Shown: positions 45,291 to 54,696, counted from the stretch's first letter. The stretch is DNA of 64,000 nt from Chryseobacterium ginsenosidimutans (GCF_024807225.1 NZ_JANUCO010000001.1:1612001-1676000), one strand, 5' to 3'. A program made the numbers and translations. Notes: generated by a model from the letters alone, not told the origin.

Positions 45291-46244
45291 TTAGCAGAAA
45301 TCTGTCTGATATTTTTCTTTGCTTTTTCCAATGGCAAATATCTGTTTTATCAGTTTGTTGGCGATGGCTATTTTTATAACACGCTCGGGTTTGCCTTTTG
45401 CTTTTAGACGTTCATACATTTCCTTACATTTGGCATTCCATCTTTTTGCACTCCAACTACATAAATAAAGCAGTTTTCTGATTTGAGCATTACCCATTTT
45501 GCAGATATGGCCTCTTCCTTTTACGCTTGTTCCGCTTTGATAGATCCTGGGACTGAATCCCACAAAGGCAATCAGCTGCTTGTAATGTTCGAATTTCTCA
45601 AAATTGTCTGTAATCAGACACATCATCATCGCTGTTTGTTTTCCTACTCCCGGAATAGTCTGTAGATTTTCCATCGTTTCAGAATATTCCTCCATCGAGA
45701 GTCTGTCCATTTCCTTCTCCAGTTTTAATATCTTATTTTCCAAATATTTGATGGAATTATTGATCTCCATTCTCAAAAATTTGTCCAAAAATCCACTAGA
45801 ACCAAAGGCTTCCAACTGTCTTTGATTCTGATGAACCTGTTTTATGAGCATTTCTTTCCGACTATACAATTGGCGGAGTTTATTGGCGTTTTCACTCGCC
45901 GGATTCCACTTCCTCAATTCATATTTTTCTGCATATTCCGCAATGGTCTGGGCATCTTTCTTGTCCGTTTTTGCCCGATAAAGATTGGTCTGGGAAAATC
46001 GCTTGATCACCAAAGGATTCATCACAGATATCTGCATTCCCATTTTGGATAAAAACTCTGCCAAAGGAAGATAGTAACTTCCCGAAGCTTCCATTACAAC
46101 CCAGTCTTCCGGCTTTATAAGTTTTAATAATTTCTTAAATCCTGAAACATTGTTCTCAAAAACGTAATGCTTCCAGATTTTATTTTCTAAAAAACCCACA
46201 TCAAATGTTTGTTTACTAATGTCAATTCCTATAAATTTACACAT
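45291..46244 (-). CDS. IS110-family transposase (DEDD recombinase)
   Basis: The 317-residue protein has an N-terminal DEDD/RuvC-like domain with FIGIDISKQTFDV, VVMEASGSYYLP and AKTDKKDAQTIAEYA (the four acidic positions). A coiled coil leads to the C-terminal Tnp_20 domain with LQTIPGVGKQTAMMM and AFVGFSPRIYQSGTSVKGRG, containing the catalytic Ser. IS110 recombinases insert circular elements without flanking inverted repeats and are guided by an RNA from the element. The length is normal and the frame intact, so it may be active. Confidence 0.95.
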   Translation of the reverse strand: MCKFIGIDISKQTFDVGFLENKIWKHYVFENNVSGFKKLLKLIKPEDWVVMEASGSYYLPLAEFLSKMGMQISVMNPLVIKRFSQTNLYRAKTDKKDAQTIAEYAEKYELRKWNPASENANKLRQLYSRKEMLIKQVHQNQRQLEAFGSSGFLDKFLRMEINNSIKYLENKILKLEKEMDRLSMEEYSETMENLQTIPGVGKQTAMMMCLITDNFEKFEHYKQLIAFVGFSPRIYQSGTSVKGRGHICKMGNAQIRKLLYLCSWSAKRWNAKCKEMYERLKAKGKPERVIKIAIANKLIKQIFAIGKSKEKYQTDFC

Positions 46245-46277
46245 ACAATATTTTTTACCGAGAAGAAATACTACATT

Positions 46278-46407
46278 AGCTTATCTATCCTGAATGCAGG
46301 CTTTATAACCTAATGATCTGTTCAAGCTTTTGTAGCAAAGGGTAAAGGAACTTACATTCCGTTCTGTCTGTGAGACTAATGACAATTTGTAGCTTTTTTC
46401 TTTACCC
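46278..46407 (-). ncRNA. Predicted IS110 bridge RNA (target- and donor-binding stem-loops)
   Basis: Read on the minus strand, the first stem GGGTAAAG (46400-46407) pairs with CTTTACCC (46340-46347). Its loop holds TTGTCATT (46378-46385), identical to the left half of the target, and ACGGAATG (46355-46362), the reverse complement of the right half CATTCCGT. The two overlap on CATT, where the crossover must lie. The second stem AGCTT/AAGCT (46324-46328 with 46278-46282) encloses ACAGATCATT (46312-46321), equal to the element's 3' end plus flank, and AGGAT (46287-46291), complementary to ATCCT at its 5' end. This is the layout known from IS621. RNA ends are not known. Confidence 0.8.
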
Positions 46408-46471
46408 TAACTTCTCTTTGTTTATTCATTAAAGTTATTACTTTGCAAACATAGGATGACAAACTACATAT

Positions 46472-46948
46472 TTAACTCAAATTCTTATACTCCTTCCATT
46501 CTTCAAAACGATAATCGATAACTTGTTTCATCAGATCATAATTTTCGTAAGTATCTTCAATATGATAGAATGTTTCGTATTCATAATCGTTTTCTTCTGC
46601 TTTGGTATCAAAAAGATTGATGTAATCATCGGCAAATGAACTGAATCTGTTTGCAAAATCTGTTTCATCTTTATAATAATCTTTTGCGAAACTGTTTCCT
46701 AGTTCATTCAGGTCGTTTTCAGAGAATTTTCCGTCCAAAGAATCAATCACAAATTCTGCACCCGTTATTTCCCTTCTCTTTAATTTTCCGATTTCTTCTT
46801 CGGCATCTTCTTTTAATTCATCGGAAATCAAATCTTTATTAATGCACCAATTCAGGAACATTCCTGTGTGTGTAGCGCCGTTTTTTTCAGGAAGTTCTTC
46901 GGGAAAATCACCGCCATAATGCCATGAAGCATCATCGTATTTAGACAT
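46472..46948 (-). CDS. Hypothetical acidic protein
   Basis: The 158-residue cytoplasmic protein is strongly acidic. Its N-terminus, KYDDASWHYGGDFPEELPE followed by THTGMFLNWCINKDLISDEL, resembles a small conserved family found in many bacteria, often near immunity- or toxin-type genes. I cannot name its function. A -7 element (minus-strand TATTTTTG, plus 46981-46988) lies 32 nt upstream. No partner toxin is adjacent here. Confidence 0.7.
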   Translation of the reverse strand: MSKYDDASWHYGGDFPEELPEKNGATHTGMFLNWCINKDLISDELKEDAEEEIGKLKRREITGAEFVIDSLDGKFSENDLNELGNSFAKDYYKDETDFANRFSSFADDYINLFDTKAEENDYEYETFYHIEDTYENYDLMKQVIDYRFEEWKEYKNLS

Positions 46949-47062
46949 AGTTTTTAATTATAGTTTTAGACAATATTCGTCAAAAATAGAAAAAATCAAT
47001 TTATATTGCCCGTCACAGAGATTTTTCCGTCATTTGTAAAAGAATTTTTTCGAAAATAAAAT

Positions 47063-48313
47063 ATGGAAAATGCTGTTCTGATTACTATTGGTGACGAAAT
47101 CCTTTCTGGAAACACGGTTGATACCAATTCTAACTTCATCGCCACCGAACTTAAAAATATAGGAATTAAAGTTTCACAGATCTTTACGATTTCAGATGAA
47201 ATTGAAACCATCAAAAATACTATTAAATCTGCTTTTGAAATAGGAAATTTAATTATTACAACGGGTGGTTTAGGACCAACAAGAGACGACAAAACGAAAA
47301 AAGCCATCGCCGAATTTTTTAATGATGAAATTGCTTTGGATGAGGTGACTTTTAATCATCTTAAAAATTATATGGAAAAACGCGGTCGTCTGGAAATTCT
47401 GGAAAGAAACCGAGAACAGGCTTTTGTTCCTACAAAATCTAAAGTTTTTCAGAATCATTTCGGGACAGCACCTTGTATGATGATGGAAGAGGACGGGAAA
47501 TTGTTATTCAGTCTTCCGGGCGTTCCTTACGAAGTAAAACCGCTGATAAAAGACCAGATTGTTCCTTATTTACACGAAAAATTTAGTCTAAATTATATTT
47601 CCACAAGAATTGTTTCCGTTGTCGGAATTCCTGAAAGTATTTTGGCAGATACTATTGAAAACTGGGAACTCGCTTTACCTCAAAATTTAGCATTATCATA
47701 TCTTCCGGTGGGAACTCGTGTGAAATTAAGGTTGACTGCGACAGGCGAAAACGAAAGCTTTTTACAAGAACAGTTAGAAGAAGAAATTCAAAAATTATTG
47801 CCTTTAATTAAAGATAATGTCATCGCCACTTCCGAAGATAAAATCGAGAAAATTCTGGCTGAAATTCTAACGGAAAGAAAACTGACCATTTCAACTGCAG
47901 AAAGCTGTACAGGCGGAGAATTGGCAAAAATGATCACGTCAGTTTCAGGAAGTTCAAAATATTTTCTTGGCGGAATTATTCCTTATGCAGCCGAAAAGAA
48001 AATTGAGATTTTAAAGGTTAAAAAAGAAACGATAGAAGAGTTTTCTGTTGTCAGCGAACAGGTCGCAGCGGAAATGGCAGAAGGTTGTCAGAAATTATTT
48101 AATACCGATATTTCACTGTCAACGACCGGAGTTGCAGGTCCTGGAAAAGGTGAGGACGGGAAAGAAGTCGGAACGATTTTTTATACCATTAGAATTGATG
48201 ATCAAGAAGTCACGTCAAAATTATACATGCCGCATTTAGAAAGACTGGATTTTATGAATTTTGTTTCACAGAAGATTATTCAGGATTTGGTGGGGATTCT
48301 TATTAATAATTAA
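47063..48313 (+). CDS. cinA: CinA family protein (molybdopterin-like domain plus nicotinamide-nucleotide amidase domain)
   Basis: The 416-residue protein has an N-terminal MoCF/COG1058 domain (about residues 4-170: ITIGDEILSGNTVDTN, TTGGLGPTRDD) with ADP-ribose pyrophosphatase-type activity in the family. The C-terminal CinA domain (about 255-410: TAESCTGGELAKMIT, STTGVAGPGKGEDGKEVG) deamidates nicotinamide mononucleotide in pyridine nucleotide recycling. It is full length. The downstream fusion gene starts 87 bp later and may share its transcript. Confidence 0.93.
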   Translation: MENAVLITIGDEILSGNTVDTNSNFIATELKNIGIKVSQIFTISDEIETIKNTIKSAFEIGNLIITTGGLGPTRDDKTKKAIAEFFNDEIALDEVTFNHLKNYMEKRGRLEILERNREQAFVPTKSKVFQNHFGTAPCMMMEEDGKLLFSLPGVPYEVKPLIKDQIVPYLHEKFSLNYISTRIVSVVGIPESILADTIENWELALPQNLALSYLPVGTRVKLRLTATGENESFLQEQLEEEIQKLLPLIKDNVIATSEDKIEKILAEILTERKLTISTAESCTGGELAKMITSVSGSSKYFLGGIIPYAAEKKIEILKVKKETIEEFSVVSEQVAAEMAEGCQKLFNTDISLSTTGVAGPGKGEDGKEVGTIFYTIRIDDQEVTSKLYMPHLERLDFMNFVSQKIIQDLVGILINN

Positions 48314-48400
48314 ATGATAATTTCAATTTTAATATTTTTTTAATTAAATCTAAGGTAGTTTTTCACGGTTTTTGTAATCCATTCAAAAAATATTATAATC

Positions 48401-51400
48401 GTGGAAAACTCAAAACAGATTTTTCAGACAGACAACAAAAAACGCTGGAGAAATGTGCAGTGGGGAAGTCGTGTTTTCATCTTCGTTGCCGTATTGCTTT
48501 TCTTGGCTTTAGGTCTGATGATGAAACTGGATAAAAGCCCTAAAATTCCTTTTAAAGAAGACTATAAAGCCGTTATTACAGCGAGCAAACCGTATCTTCA
48601 GGAAAATAAGATCTCTAAAGAATACAAAGGTTTCCGGAACTTTATTTCTGAAAAAACAATCCACACAAGTCTTGCTAAAATCGAGAAAGCTAAAGCCGAA
48701 AGACTTAAAAATCAAAACAGAAACTGGGCACAATTTCCGGGCGGAATCCGTTCTGCATTTTATGTTGCATGGGATCCGCAGTCTTTGATGTCTTTAAAAA
48801 GAAATATCAAACACATCAATCTGGTTTTTCCCGAATGGTTTTTCCTTGATCCCAAAACTGGAGATCTGAAAACCAATGTCGATCCTGAAGGCTATAAAGT
48901 CATTAAAAGAACAGGAGTTGCTGCAATGCCAATTTTGAGTAATAACTTTCAACAGGAATTCCATTCTGAAGGATTGGGAAAAGTATTGAAAGATCCACAA
49001 AAAAGAACAAAGCTGATCCAGAAACTGACGCAGCAATGCCAGAAACTTCATTTTAAAGGCATCAATATCGACTTTGAAGACATGAATATGGATTCTGATG
49101 AATATCTGATTGCTTTCATGCAAGAGCTTTCCCTGACATTCAAACAAAATAATTTATTGGTTTCGATGGATATTATGACCGATAATGACGATTATAATGT
49201 TGAGAAACTGAATCCTTATGTAGATTATTTTGTGTTGATGGCATATGACGAATATTCTGCTGACAGCGATGCGGGACCTGTTTCTTCACAAAAATGGATC
49301 GAAGCACAAACCGATAAAATTTTAGAAAAAACGACTCCCAACAAGATCATTTTAGGATTGGGAGCTTACGGTTACGATTGGAGTACAAACAAAGACAACA
49401 ATACTTCTGTGACGTATATGCAGGCGATTACGAAAGCAAGTGCAAGTAAAGCGGTGATTAATTTTGATGATAATACTTTTAATTTAAATTATTCTTACAC
49501 AGACTCAAAAAAGAATACCCATACTGTGTTTTTTAATGATGCGGCGTCTATTTTTAACACCATGCGTTTTTCTTCGGAATATCCTTTGGCGGGAACAGCG
49601 CTTTGGAGATTGGGAAGCGAAGACAGCCGTGTCTGGAATTTTTATGATAAAGACTTAACTTTTGCAGGATTATCAAAATTAAATTTAAAAACACTTGAAA
49701 ATGTAAAAGGTCAGACAATGGTAGATTACATCGGTGACGGCGAAGTTTTGGATGTCTTAAATACACCACACGACGGAAAAATAGCATTAGAAATTGATCC
49801 TAAAGAAAAGATTATCACTGATGAAAATTATGTGACCTATCCAAGTTCTTATGAAGTGAAAAAATATGGAGAAGCGCCTCAGAAAGAGTTGGTTTTAACC
49901 TTTGATGATGGTCCGGATGAAACGTATACTCCGCAGGTTTTGGATATTCTTTCAAAATATCATGTTCCGGCTGCATTCTTTTTGGTAGGATTAAATGCGG
50001 AGAGAAATCTTCCTTTGGTTAAAAGAATTTATCGTGAAGGTCACGAAATAGGAAATCATACATTTACCCACGAAAACGTAGCGAAAGTAAGTCCGCAAAG
50101 AGCCTTGCTTGAAATGAAGCTGACAAGATTGCTGATTGAATGTATAACAGGACACAGCACGATATTGTTCAGAGCGCCTTACAATGCGGATTCTGAACCT
50201 ACAACTTCCGAAGAAATTATTCCTGTAGCGTTGGCGAGACAGCAAAATTATCTGGATATCGGTGAAAGCATCGATCCTGAAGATTGGCAACCCGGAATAA
50301 AAGCCAACGAAATTGTAAAACGCGTAATGGCTGGAATAAAACTAGAAAGAGGAAACATCATACTTCTTCACGATGCAGGTGGAGAAACGCGCGAGGAAAC
50401 TATTAAAGCACTAAAAATTCTAATTCCGACGTTACAGAAACAAGGCTATCATTTCACAAATTTAGCAAGCATTCTTCATAAAAGTAAAAACGAACTGATG
50501 CCGGAAATTCCGAAAACAAGATCGTATTATGTGATGCAGCTTAATTTGGTTTTGGCAACGATTATTTATGGAATCAGTCATTTTCTGGTGGCACTTTTTA
50601 CGATTTTTATTGGTTTAGGATTGATAAGATTAATCGTAATGTTGTATTGGGCTTTTAAAGAAAGAAAAAAAGAGAAAAAACTGGAAAATTTCCCTGTGTT
50701 AGAATCTTATCCGAAAGTTTCCATCATCGTTCCGGCATATAATGAGGAAGTAAATATTATTTCTTCTTTACATAATTTATTAAAACAGACGTATCCGAAT
50801 TTCGATGTGATTATGGTGGATGACGGAAGTAAAGATTCAACCTATGAAAAGGCAAAAGCAGAATTTCCTAATCATCCTAAATTGAAAATTTTCACAAAAC
50901 CGAATGGTGGAAAAGCAACCGCTTTAAATTTCGGAATTTCTCACACCGATGCAGAATATGTAGTTTGTATTGATGCCGATACAAAACTGGAGCAAAATGC
51001 TGTAAAATATTTAATAGCAAGATTTTTAAACTCAAATTCAGAAGAAAAAATTGCCGCGGTTGCAGGAAATGTAAAAGTTGGAAATACGGTAAATTGGTTG
51101 ACGAAATGGCAATCTATAGAATACACGACCAGTCAGAATTTTGATCGATTGGCGTATGCAAATATCAATGCGATTACGGTAATTCCGGGTGCGATCGGAG
51201 CGTTTAAAACATCGGTAATTGATGAGGTTGGAGGATATTCTTCCGATACATTGGCGGAAGATTGCGACATTACTGTGAAAATTTTAAAAGCAGGATATAC
51301 CGTTGCCAATGAAAACAGAGCAGTTGCCGTAACCGAAGCTCCGGAAAGTGTAAAACAGTTTTTAAAACAGCGTTTCAGATGGACGTACGGAATCATGCAG

Positions 51401-51799
51401 ATGTTCTGGAAACAGCGACAAACATTCCTTAATCCAAAATATAAAGGTCTCGGACTTTGGGCAATGCCGAATATTTTGCTTTTTCAGTATATTATTCCGT
51501 TTTTCTCTCCTTTGGCGGATGTGATTATGTTTTTCGGGATTTTATCAGGAAACGGCGAGAAAATATTTAGTTATTATTTGCTATTTCTTTTGGTAGATGC
51601 TTCGTTGGCTTTAATCGCATTTATCATGCAGAAAGAAAAATTAGTGAATATTTTGTACGTCATTCCGCAAAGATTCGGGTACAGATGGTTGATGTATATA
51701 GTGTTGTTCAGAAGTTTAAGAAAGGCTCTGAAAGGCGAAATGCAGTCTTGGGGATTCTTAAAAAGAACAGGAAATGTAAAAGAAATTGCAACTTCTTAA
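48401..51799 (+). CDS. Tripartite GH18 - NodB deacetylase - GT2 glycosyltransferase membrane protein
   Basis: The 1132-residue protein starts at a GTG. A membrane helix (about residues 24-43) is followed by a GH18-type domain (about 110-420). Its catalytic motif FKGINIDFEDM keeps the last Asp and Glu of DxxDxDxE but has Lys and Asn at the first two Asp positions. A NodB polysaccharide deacetylase domain follows (about 490-690: LTFDDGPDETY, EIGNHTFTHE, FRAPYNADSE, ILLHDAGG). Then come membrane helices (about 715-750) and a cytoplasmic GT2 domain (about 768-1000: SIIVPAYNEEV, DADTKL, LAEDCD, KQRFRW), then more helices. Synthesis, export-side deacetylation and cleavage of a GlcNAc-type polymer in one chain is the likely role, as in PgaC plus PgaB. 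Confidence 0.9.
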   Translation: MENSKQIFQTDNKKRWRNVQWGSRVFIFVAVLLFLALGLMMKLDKSPKIPFKEDYKAVITASKPYLQENKISKEYKGFRNFISEKTIHTSLAKIEKAKAERLKNQNRNWAQFPGGIRSAFYVAWDPQSLMSLKRNIKHINLVFPEWFFLDPKTGDLKTNVDPEGYKVIKRTGVAAMPILSNNFQQEFHSEGLGKVLKDPQKRTKLIQKLTQQCQKLHFKGINIDFEDMNMDSDEYLIAFMQELSLTFKQNNLLVSMDIMTDNDDYNVEKLNPYVDYFVLMAYDEYSADSDAGPVSSQKWIEAQTDKILEKTTPNKIILGLGAYGYDWSTNKDNNTSVTYMQAITKASASKAVINFDDNTFNLNYSYTDSKKNTHTVFFNDAASIFNTMRFSSEYPLAGTALWRLGSEDSRVWNFYDKDLTFAGLSKLNLKTLENVKGQTMVDYIGDGEVLDVLNTPHDGKIALEIDPKEKIITDENYVTYPSSYEVKKYGEAPQKELVLTFDDGPDETYTPQVLDILSKYHVPAAFFLVGLNAERNLPLVKRIYREGHEIGNHTFTHENVAKVSPQRALLEMKLTRLLIECITGHSTILFRAPYNADSEPTTSEEIIPVALARQQNYLDIGESIDPEDWQPGIKANEIVKRVMAGIKLERGNIILLHDAGGETREETIKALKILIPTLQKQGYHFTNLASILHKSKNELMPEIPKTRSYYVMQLNLVLATIIYGISHFLVALFTIFIGLGLIRLIVMLYWAFKERKKEKKLENFPVLESYPKVSIIVPAYNEEVNIISSLHNLLKQTYPNFDVIMVDDGSKDSTYEKAKAEFPNHPKLKIFTKPNGGKATALNFGISHTDAEYVVCIDADTKLEQNAVKYLIARFLNSNSEEKIAAVAGNVKVGNTVNWLTKWQSIEYTTSQNFDRLAYANINAITVIPGAIGAFKTSVIDEVGGYSSDTLAEDCDITVKILKAGYTVANENRAVAVTEAPESVKQFLKQRFRWTYGIMQMFWKQRQTFLNPKYKGLGLWAMPNILLFQYIIPFFSPLADVIMFFGILSGNGEKIFSYYLLFLLVDASLALIAFIMQKEKLVNILYVIPQRFGYRWLMYIVLFRSLRKALKGEMQSWGFLKRTGNVKEIATS

Positions 51800-52018
51800 A
51801 ATATATTTAATTTTCAATAGTAAGAAATTAAGATTATAAAATTTTGTTTTTCGAAAATAAGTGAAACGCCTTTGTTATCTTAAATTTCAAGGATAATTTG
51901 GATGACGCTTTGTCTTGCTTTGCGTTTAATTATCGCAAGGATAAACAAATTTTTTTGAAATTGGATTACTTGATTTAAAGAAAAACATAGGCACTTCATT
52001 TATAAAAGTAATACAAAC

Positions 52019-52236
52019 CAATAGCCTGTTTAAATTTCTTATAAATGTTTTTCAACATTAAGAAGTTAAGATTTTAAGGGGATTGAGGCTTAAAAAACTT
52101 AAAAATCAATTTATTGATTTCTCAATTCTTAGAAGTTGGCAGATTTCTTAAATTCTTAATAGTTAAATAAAGAATAAACTCCGTTTATTTAGATTAAGAA
52201 AATTTAGATGATAAATTTAAACAGGTTCTTACTATT
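52019..52236. repeat. MITE-like repeat family D, copy 1
   Basis: The ends TAGCCTGTTTAAATTT and AAATTTAAACAGGTTCTTA are the same terminal inverted repeats as family E (19508 and 21486), but the interior is different (ACATTAAGAAGTTAAGATTT, GGGGATTGAGGCTTAAA). A degenerate relative is at 58915-59062. Confidence 0.72.
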
Positions 52237-52305
52237 GAAAAGTGTGAATAAATAAGGTTTATTCAAATTAAGAAACTTAAATTAAACAGAATCTTAATAT
52301 TTAAT

Positions 52306-52313
52306 TAAATTTG
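52306..52313 (+). promoter_or_regulatory. Promoter -7 element of the first M13 peptidase gene
   Basis: TAAATTTG, 61 nt before the ATG at 52375. Confidence 0.5.
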
Positions 52314-52374
52314 TTTTCATAAAAAAGTAACAAATAATATAAGTGATATACTTATTGTATAAATTGTAATTATA

Positions 52375-54402
52375 ATGAAAAAATTAACGCTTTCTTTGTT
52401 TTTATTAGCAGGGATTTGTTCACAAACAGTGAACGCGCAAGCTACAGACAAAGGTCTAGACATTAGCTTGATGGATAAATCAGTTCGTCCACAAGATGAC
52501 TTTTATAACTACGTGAGTGGAACTTGGATGAAAACTGCCAAAATCCCTTCTGATAAACCAACTTGGGGAAGTTTCAACAAATTGGCTGATGATACAGACA
52601 ATAACTCAATGACAATTTTGAACTCTCTTTTGAAGGACAAATTTGCAGACGGAACTGAAGGCAAAAAGATTCAGGATTTGTACGCAACGTACATGAACAT
52701 GACGAAGAGAAATGCAGACGGAATCAAGCCTATTCAAGCAAATATCAACAAAATTGATGCTATTAAAAACCTTACGGACCTTCAGAATTATCTGACTTCT
52801 GTAACGAAAGAAGGTGAAAATACGTTGTACGGATGGGGAGTAGATGCAGATTTGAAAGATTCTAAAATGAATGCAGTTTATTTAGGAAATGCATCTCTAG
52901 GTTTAGGAAGAGATTATTACCAGAAAGTAAACGAAAAAAACACGGAAGCTTTAGCTGAATATACAAAATATGTAGCTTCAATGTTGAAAGAATTAGGCTA
53001 CAAAAATGCTGACGCTGCTGCAAAAGGTATCGTAGATTACGAGAAAAGTATTGCAAAAACGTATCTTACCAACGAGCAAAGCCGTGATAATACACTTCAG
53101 TACAACCCAAGAACAATGGCTGAGCTTAAGACATTGGTAAAAGGGGTTGATATTCCTGCTTATCTTAAAAAAGTTGGGGTAAATACAGATAAAGTAATCA
53201 TCGGAGAAATCGGTTATTACAAAGATTTCGATAAATTGGTGAATGCTCAGAATCTTCCTGTAATTAAGGATTATTTGAAATTCCACATAATCCACGGAAG
53301 TGCTTCTTACCTAAGCGAAAAATTGGGTGACATGAAGTTTGCTTTCTATGGTAAATATTTAAGAGGTCAACAAGAGCAAAGAGCGCTTAACAAGAGAGGT
53401 TATGAGTTGATTAACGGATCTTTAGGTGAAGCTTTTGGAAAATTATATGTTGAAAAATATTTCCCTGCTGAAGCAAAAGCTCAAATGGTAGAATTGATCG
53501 ATTACTTAAAGAAAAGTTTCGCAGTTCATATCAACAATTTAGCTTGGATGTCTTCTACAACGAAGGAAAAAGCAATGACAAAGTTGAATAAATTCACTGT
53601 AAAAGTTGCTTATCCAGACAAATGGAAAGATTATTCTAAACTAAATATTGTTTCTGAAGCTAAAGGTGGAAATTTATATTCAAACCTTCAAGGTATCGGA
53701 GAATGGCAGTACAACAAAGATTTAGCTAAAATCGGAAAAGCTGTTGACAAAACAGAATGGGGAATGACTCCACAAACGGTAAATGCTTACTACAACCCGG
53801 TAAACAACGAAATCGTTTTCCCAGCTGCAATCTTACAGCCGCCTTTCTTTAACCCTAAAGCTGATGCTGCTGTGAATTTCGGTGGAATTGGTGCAGTTAT
53901 CGGTCACGAAATGAGCCACGGATTTGATGATTCAGGAGCGCAATTCGATGCAGACGGAAACTTGGTAGACTGGTGGACTCCGGAAGATAAAGCGAACTTC
54001 GAAAAAGCTACAAAAGCTCTTGCTGCTCAATATGACAAATATGAGCCGGTAAAAGGAACTAATGTAAACGGAACTTTCACAAACGGTGAAAATATCGCTG
54101 ACTTAGGGGGTGTAAACATCGCTTACGACGCACTTCAAATGTATTTAAAAGATAAAGGAAACCCGGGATCAATTAGCGGTTATACTCAAGATCAGAGATT
54201 TTTCCTAAGCTGGGCAACAGTTTGGAGAACTTTATCTAGTGAAAAATACATGGTAAACCAAGTGAAAACAGATCCACACTCTCCTGGATATTTCAGAAGT
54301 TTTGGTCCTTTAACAAACGTTGATGCTTTCTACAAAGCATTTGACGTAAAACAAGGAGATAAATTATACAAAGCTCCTGCAGACAGAATTAAAATCTGGT
54401 AA
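52375..54402 (+). CDS. M13 family zinc metallopeptidase, secreted
   Basis: The 675-residue neprilysin-like enzyme has a Sec signal peptide (about residues 1-22). The N-terminal M13 domain starts with DKSVRPQDDFYNYVSGTW (about 34-51) and the C-terminal catalytic domain holds NEIVFPAAILQPPFF, the zinc motif VIGHEMSHGFDD (HExxH) and ENIADLGG with the third ligand Glu. It ends in the usual RIKIW. It cleaves peptides outside the cytoplasm. A paralogue with high similarity follows at 54697; this copy is exported in soluble form. Confidence 0.95.
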   Translation: MKKLTLSLFLLAGICSQTVNAQATDKGLDISLMDKSVRPQDDFYNYVSGTWMKTAKIPSDKPTWGSFNKLADDTDNNSMTILNSLLKDKFADGTEGKKIQDLYATYMNMTKRNADGIKPIQANINKIDAIKNLTDLQNYLTSVTKEGENTLYGWGVDADLKDSKMNAVYLGNASLGLGRDYYQKVNEKNTEALAEYTKYVASMLKELGYKNADAAAKGIVDYEKSIAKTYLTNEQSRDNTLQYNPRTMAELKTLVKGVDIPAYLKKVGVNTDKVIIGEIGYYKDFDKLVNAQNLPVIKDYLKFHIIHGSASYLSEKLGDMKFAFYGKYLRGQQEQRALNKRGYELINGSLGEAFGKLYVEKYFPAEAKAQMVELIDYLKKSFAVHINNLAWMSSTTKEKAMTKLNKFTVKVAYPDKWKDYSKLNIVSEAKGGNLYSNLQGIGEWQYNKDLAKIGKAVDKTEWGMTPQTVNAYYNPVNNEIVFPAAILQPPFFNPKADAAVNFGGIGAVIGHEMSHGFDDSGAQFDADGNLVDWWTPEDKANFEKATKALAAQYDKYEPVKGTNVNGTFTNGENIADLGGVNIAYDALQMYLKDKGNPGSISGYTQDQRFFLSWATVWRTLSSEKYMVNQVKTDPHSPGYFRSFGPLTNVDAFYKAFDVKQGDKLYKAPADRIKIW

Positions 54403-54419
54403 TAACTACCAAAAAATAG

Positions 54420-54449
54420 TAAAACCGTTCAGAAATGAGCGGTTTTTTT
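54420..54449 (+). terminator. Terminator after the first M13 gene
   Basis: AAACCGTTC / GAGCGGTTT stem with a seven-T tail. Confidence 0.82.
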
Positions 54450-54526
54450 GTGAATAATAATTGAATTTAAAATTGCGAAAATCCTGAACGAAGTCGAAGA
54501 ATCTGTACATGATTTTTATCAATAGG

Positions 54527-54544
54527 AACGGGCTTTAGCCCGTT
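54527..54544. repeat. Short hairpin AACGGGCTTTAGCCCGTT
   Basis: A perfect 9 bp arm hairpin followed by TTT; a second GGCTTTAGCC lies at about 54568. It is a small dispersed palindrome in the spacer between the M13 genes. Confidence 0.6.
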
Positions 54545-54656
54545 TTTCAATTAAACAAAATCAAAAGGCTTTAGCCAAAACTTAGACTTTTCATATACTG
54601 TTTTCACTCATAATTCATAACTTATAACTCATAATTTTAAATAAAATCAAATTTCG

Positions 54657-54664
54657 TATATTTG
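54657..54664 (+). promoter_or_regulatory. Promoter -7 element of the second M13 gene
   Basis: TATATTTG, 32 nt before the ATG at 54697; with the terminator at 54420 it shows independent transcription. Confidence 0.6.
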
Positions 54665-54696
54665 GTAAGTTTGTGTAAAATCAAAAACAATCGTTA

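Larger units (their letters stand above)
45269..46459 (-). mobile_element. IS110-family insertion sequence, about 1191 bp, inserted in palindromic repeat B
   Basis: Boundaries follow from the interrupted palindrome: GGAATGA on the left and ATGACAAAC on the right, with ATGA present on both sides, so the ends are uncertain by up to 4 bp. There are no terminal inverted repeats. One transposase gene on the minus strand is preceded by about 215 bp of non-coding DNA and followed by about 22 bp. Long 5' non-coding DNA is typical of the IS110 (not IS1111) group. Confidence 0.9.
51800..52374. other. 575 bp intergenic region with repeats and the M13 peptidase promoter
   Basis: The first 220 bp hold a family C-like stretch (AAACGCCTTTG at about 51866, TTTGCGTTTAATTA). 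From 52019 to 52236 lies a repeat of family D. From there to the ATG the sequence is AT-rich with a -7 element at 52306. No ORF is supported. Confidence 0.6.

Noticed and set aside
45822..46052. Plus-strand ORFs inside the IS110 element
   Set aside because: They are antisense shadows of the transposase with no family features.
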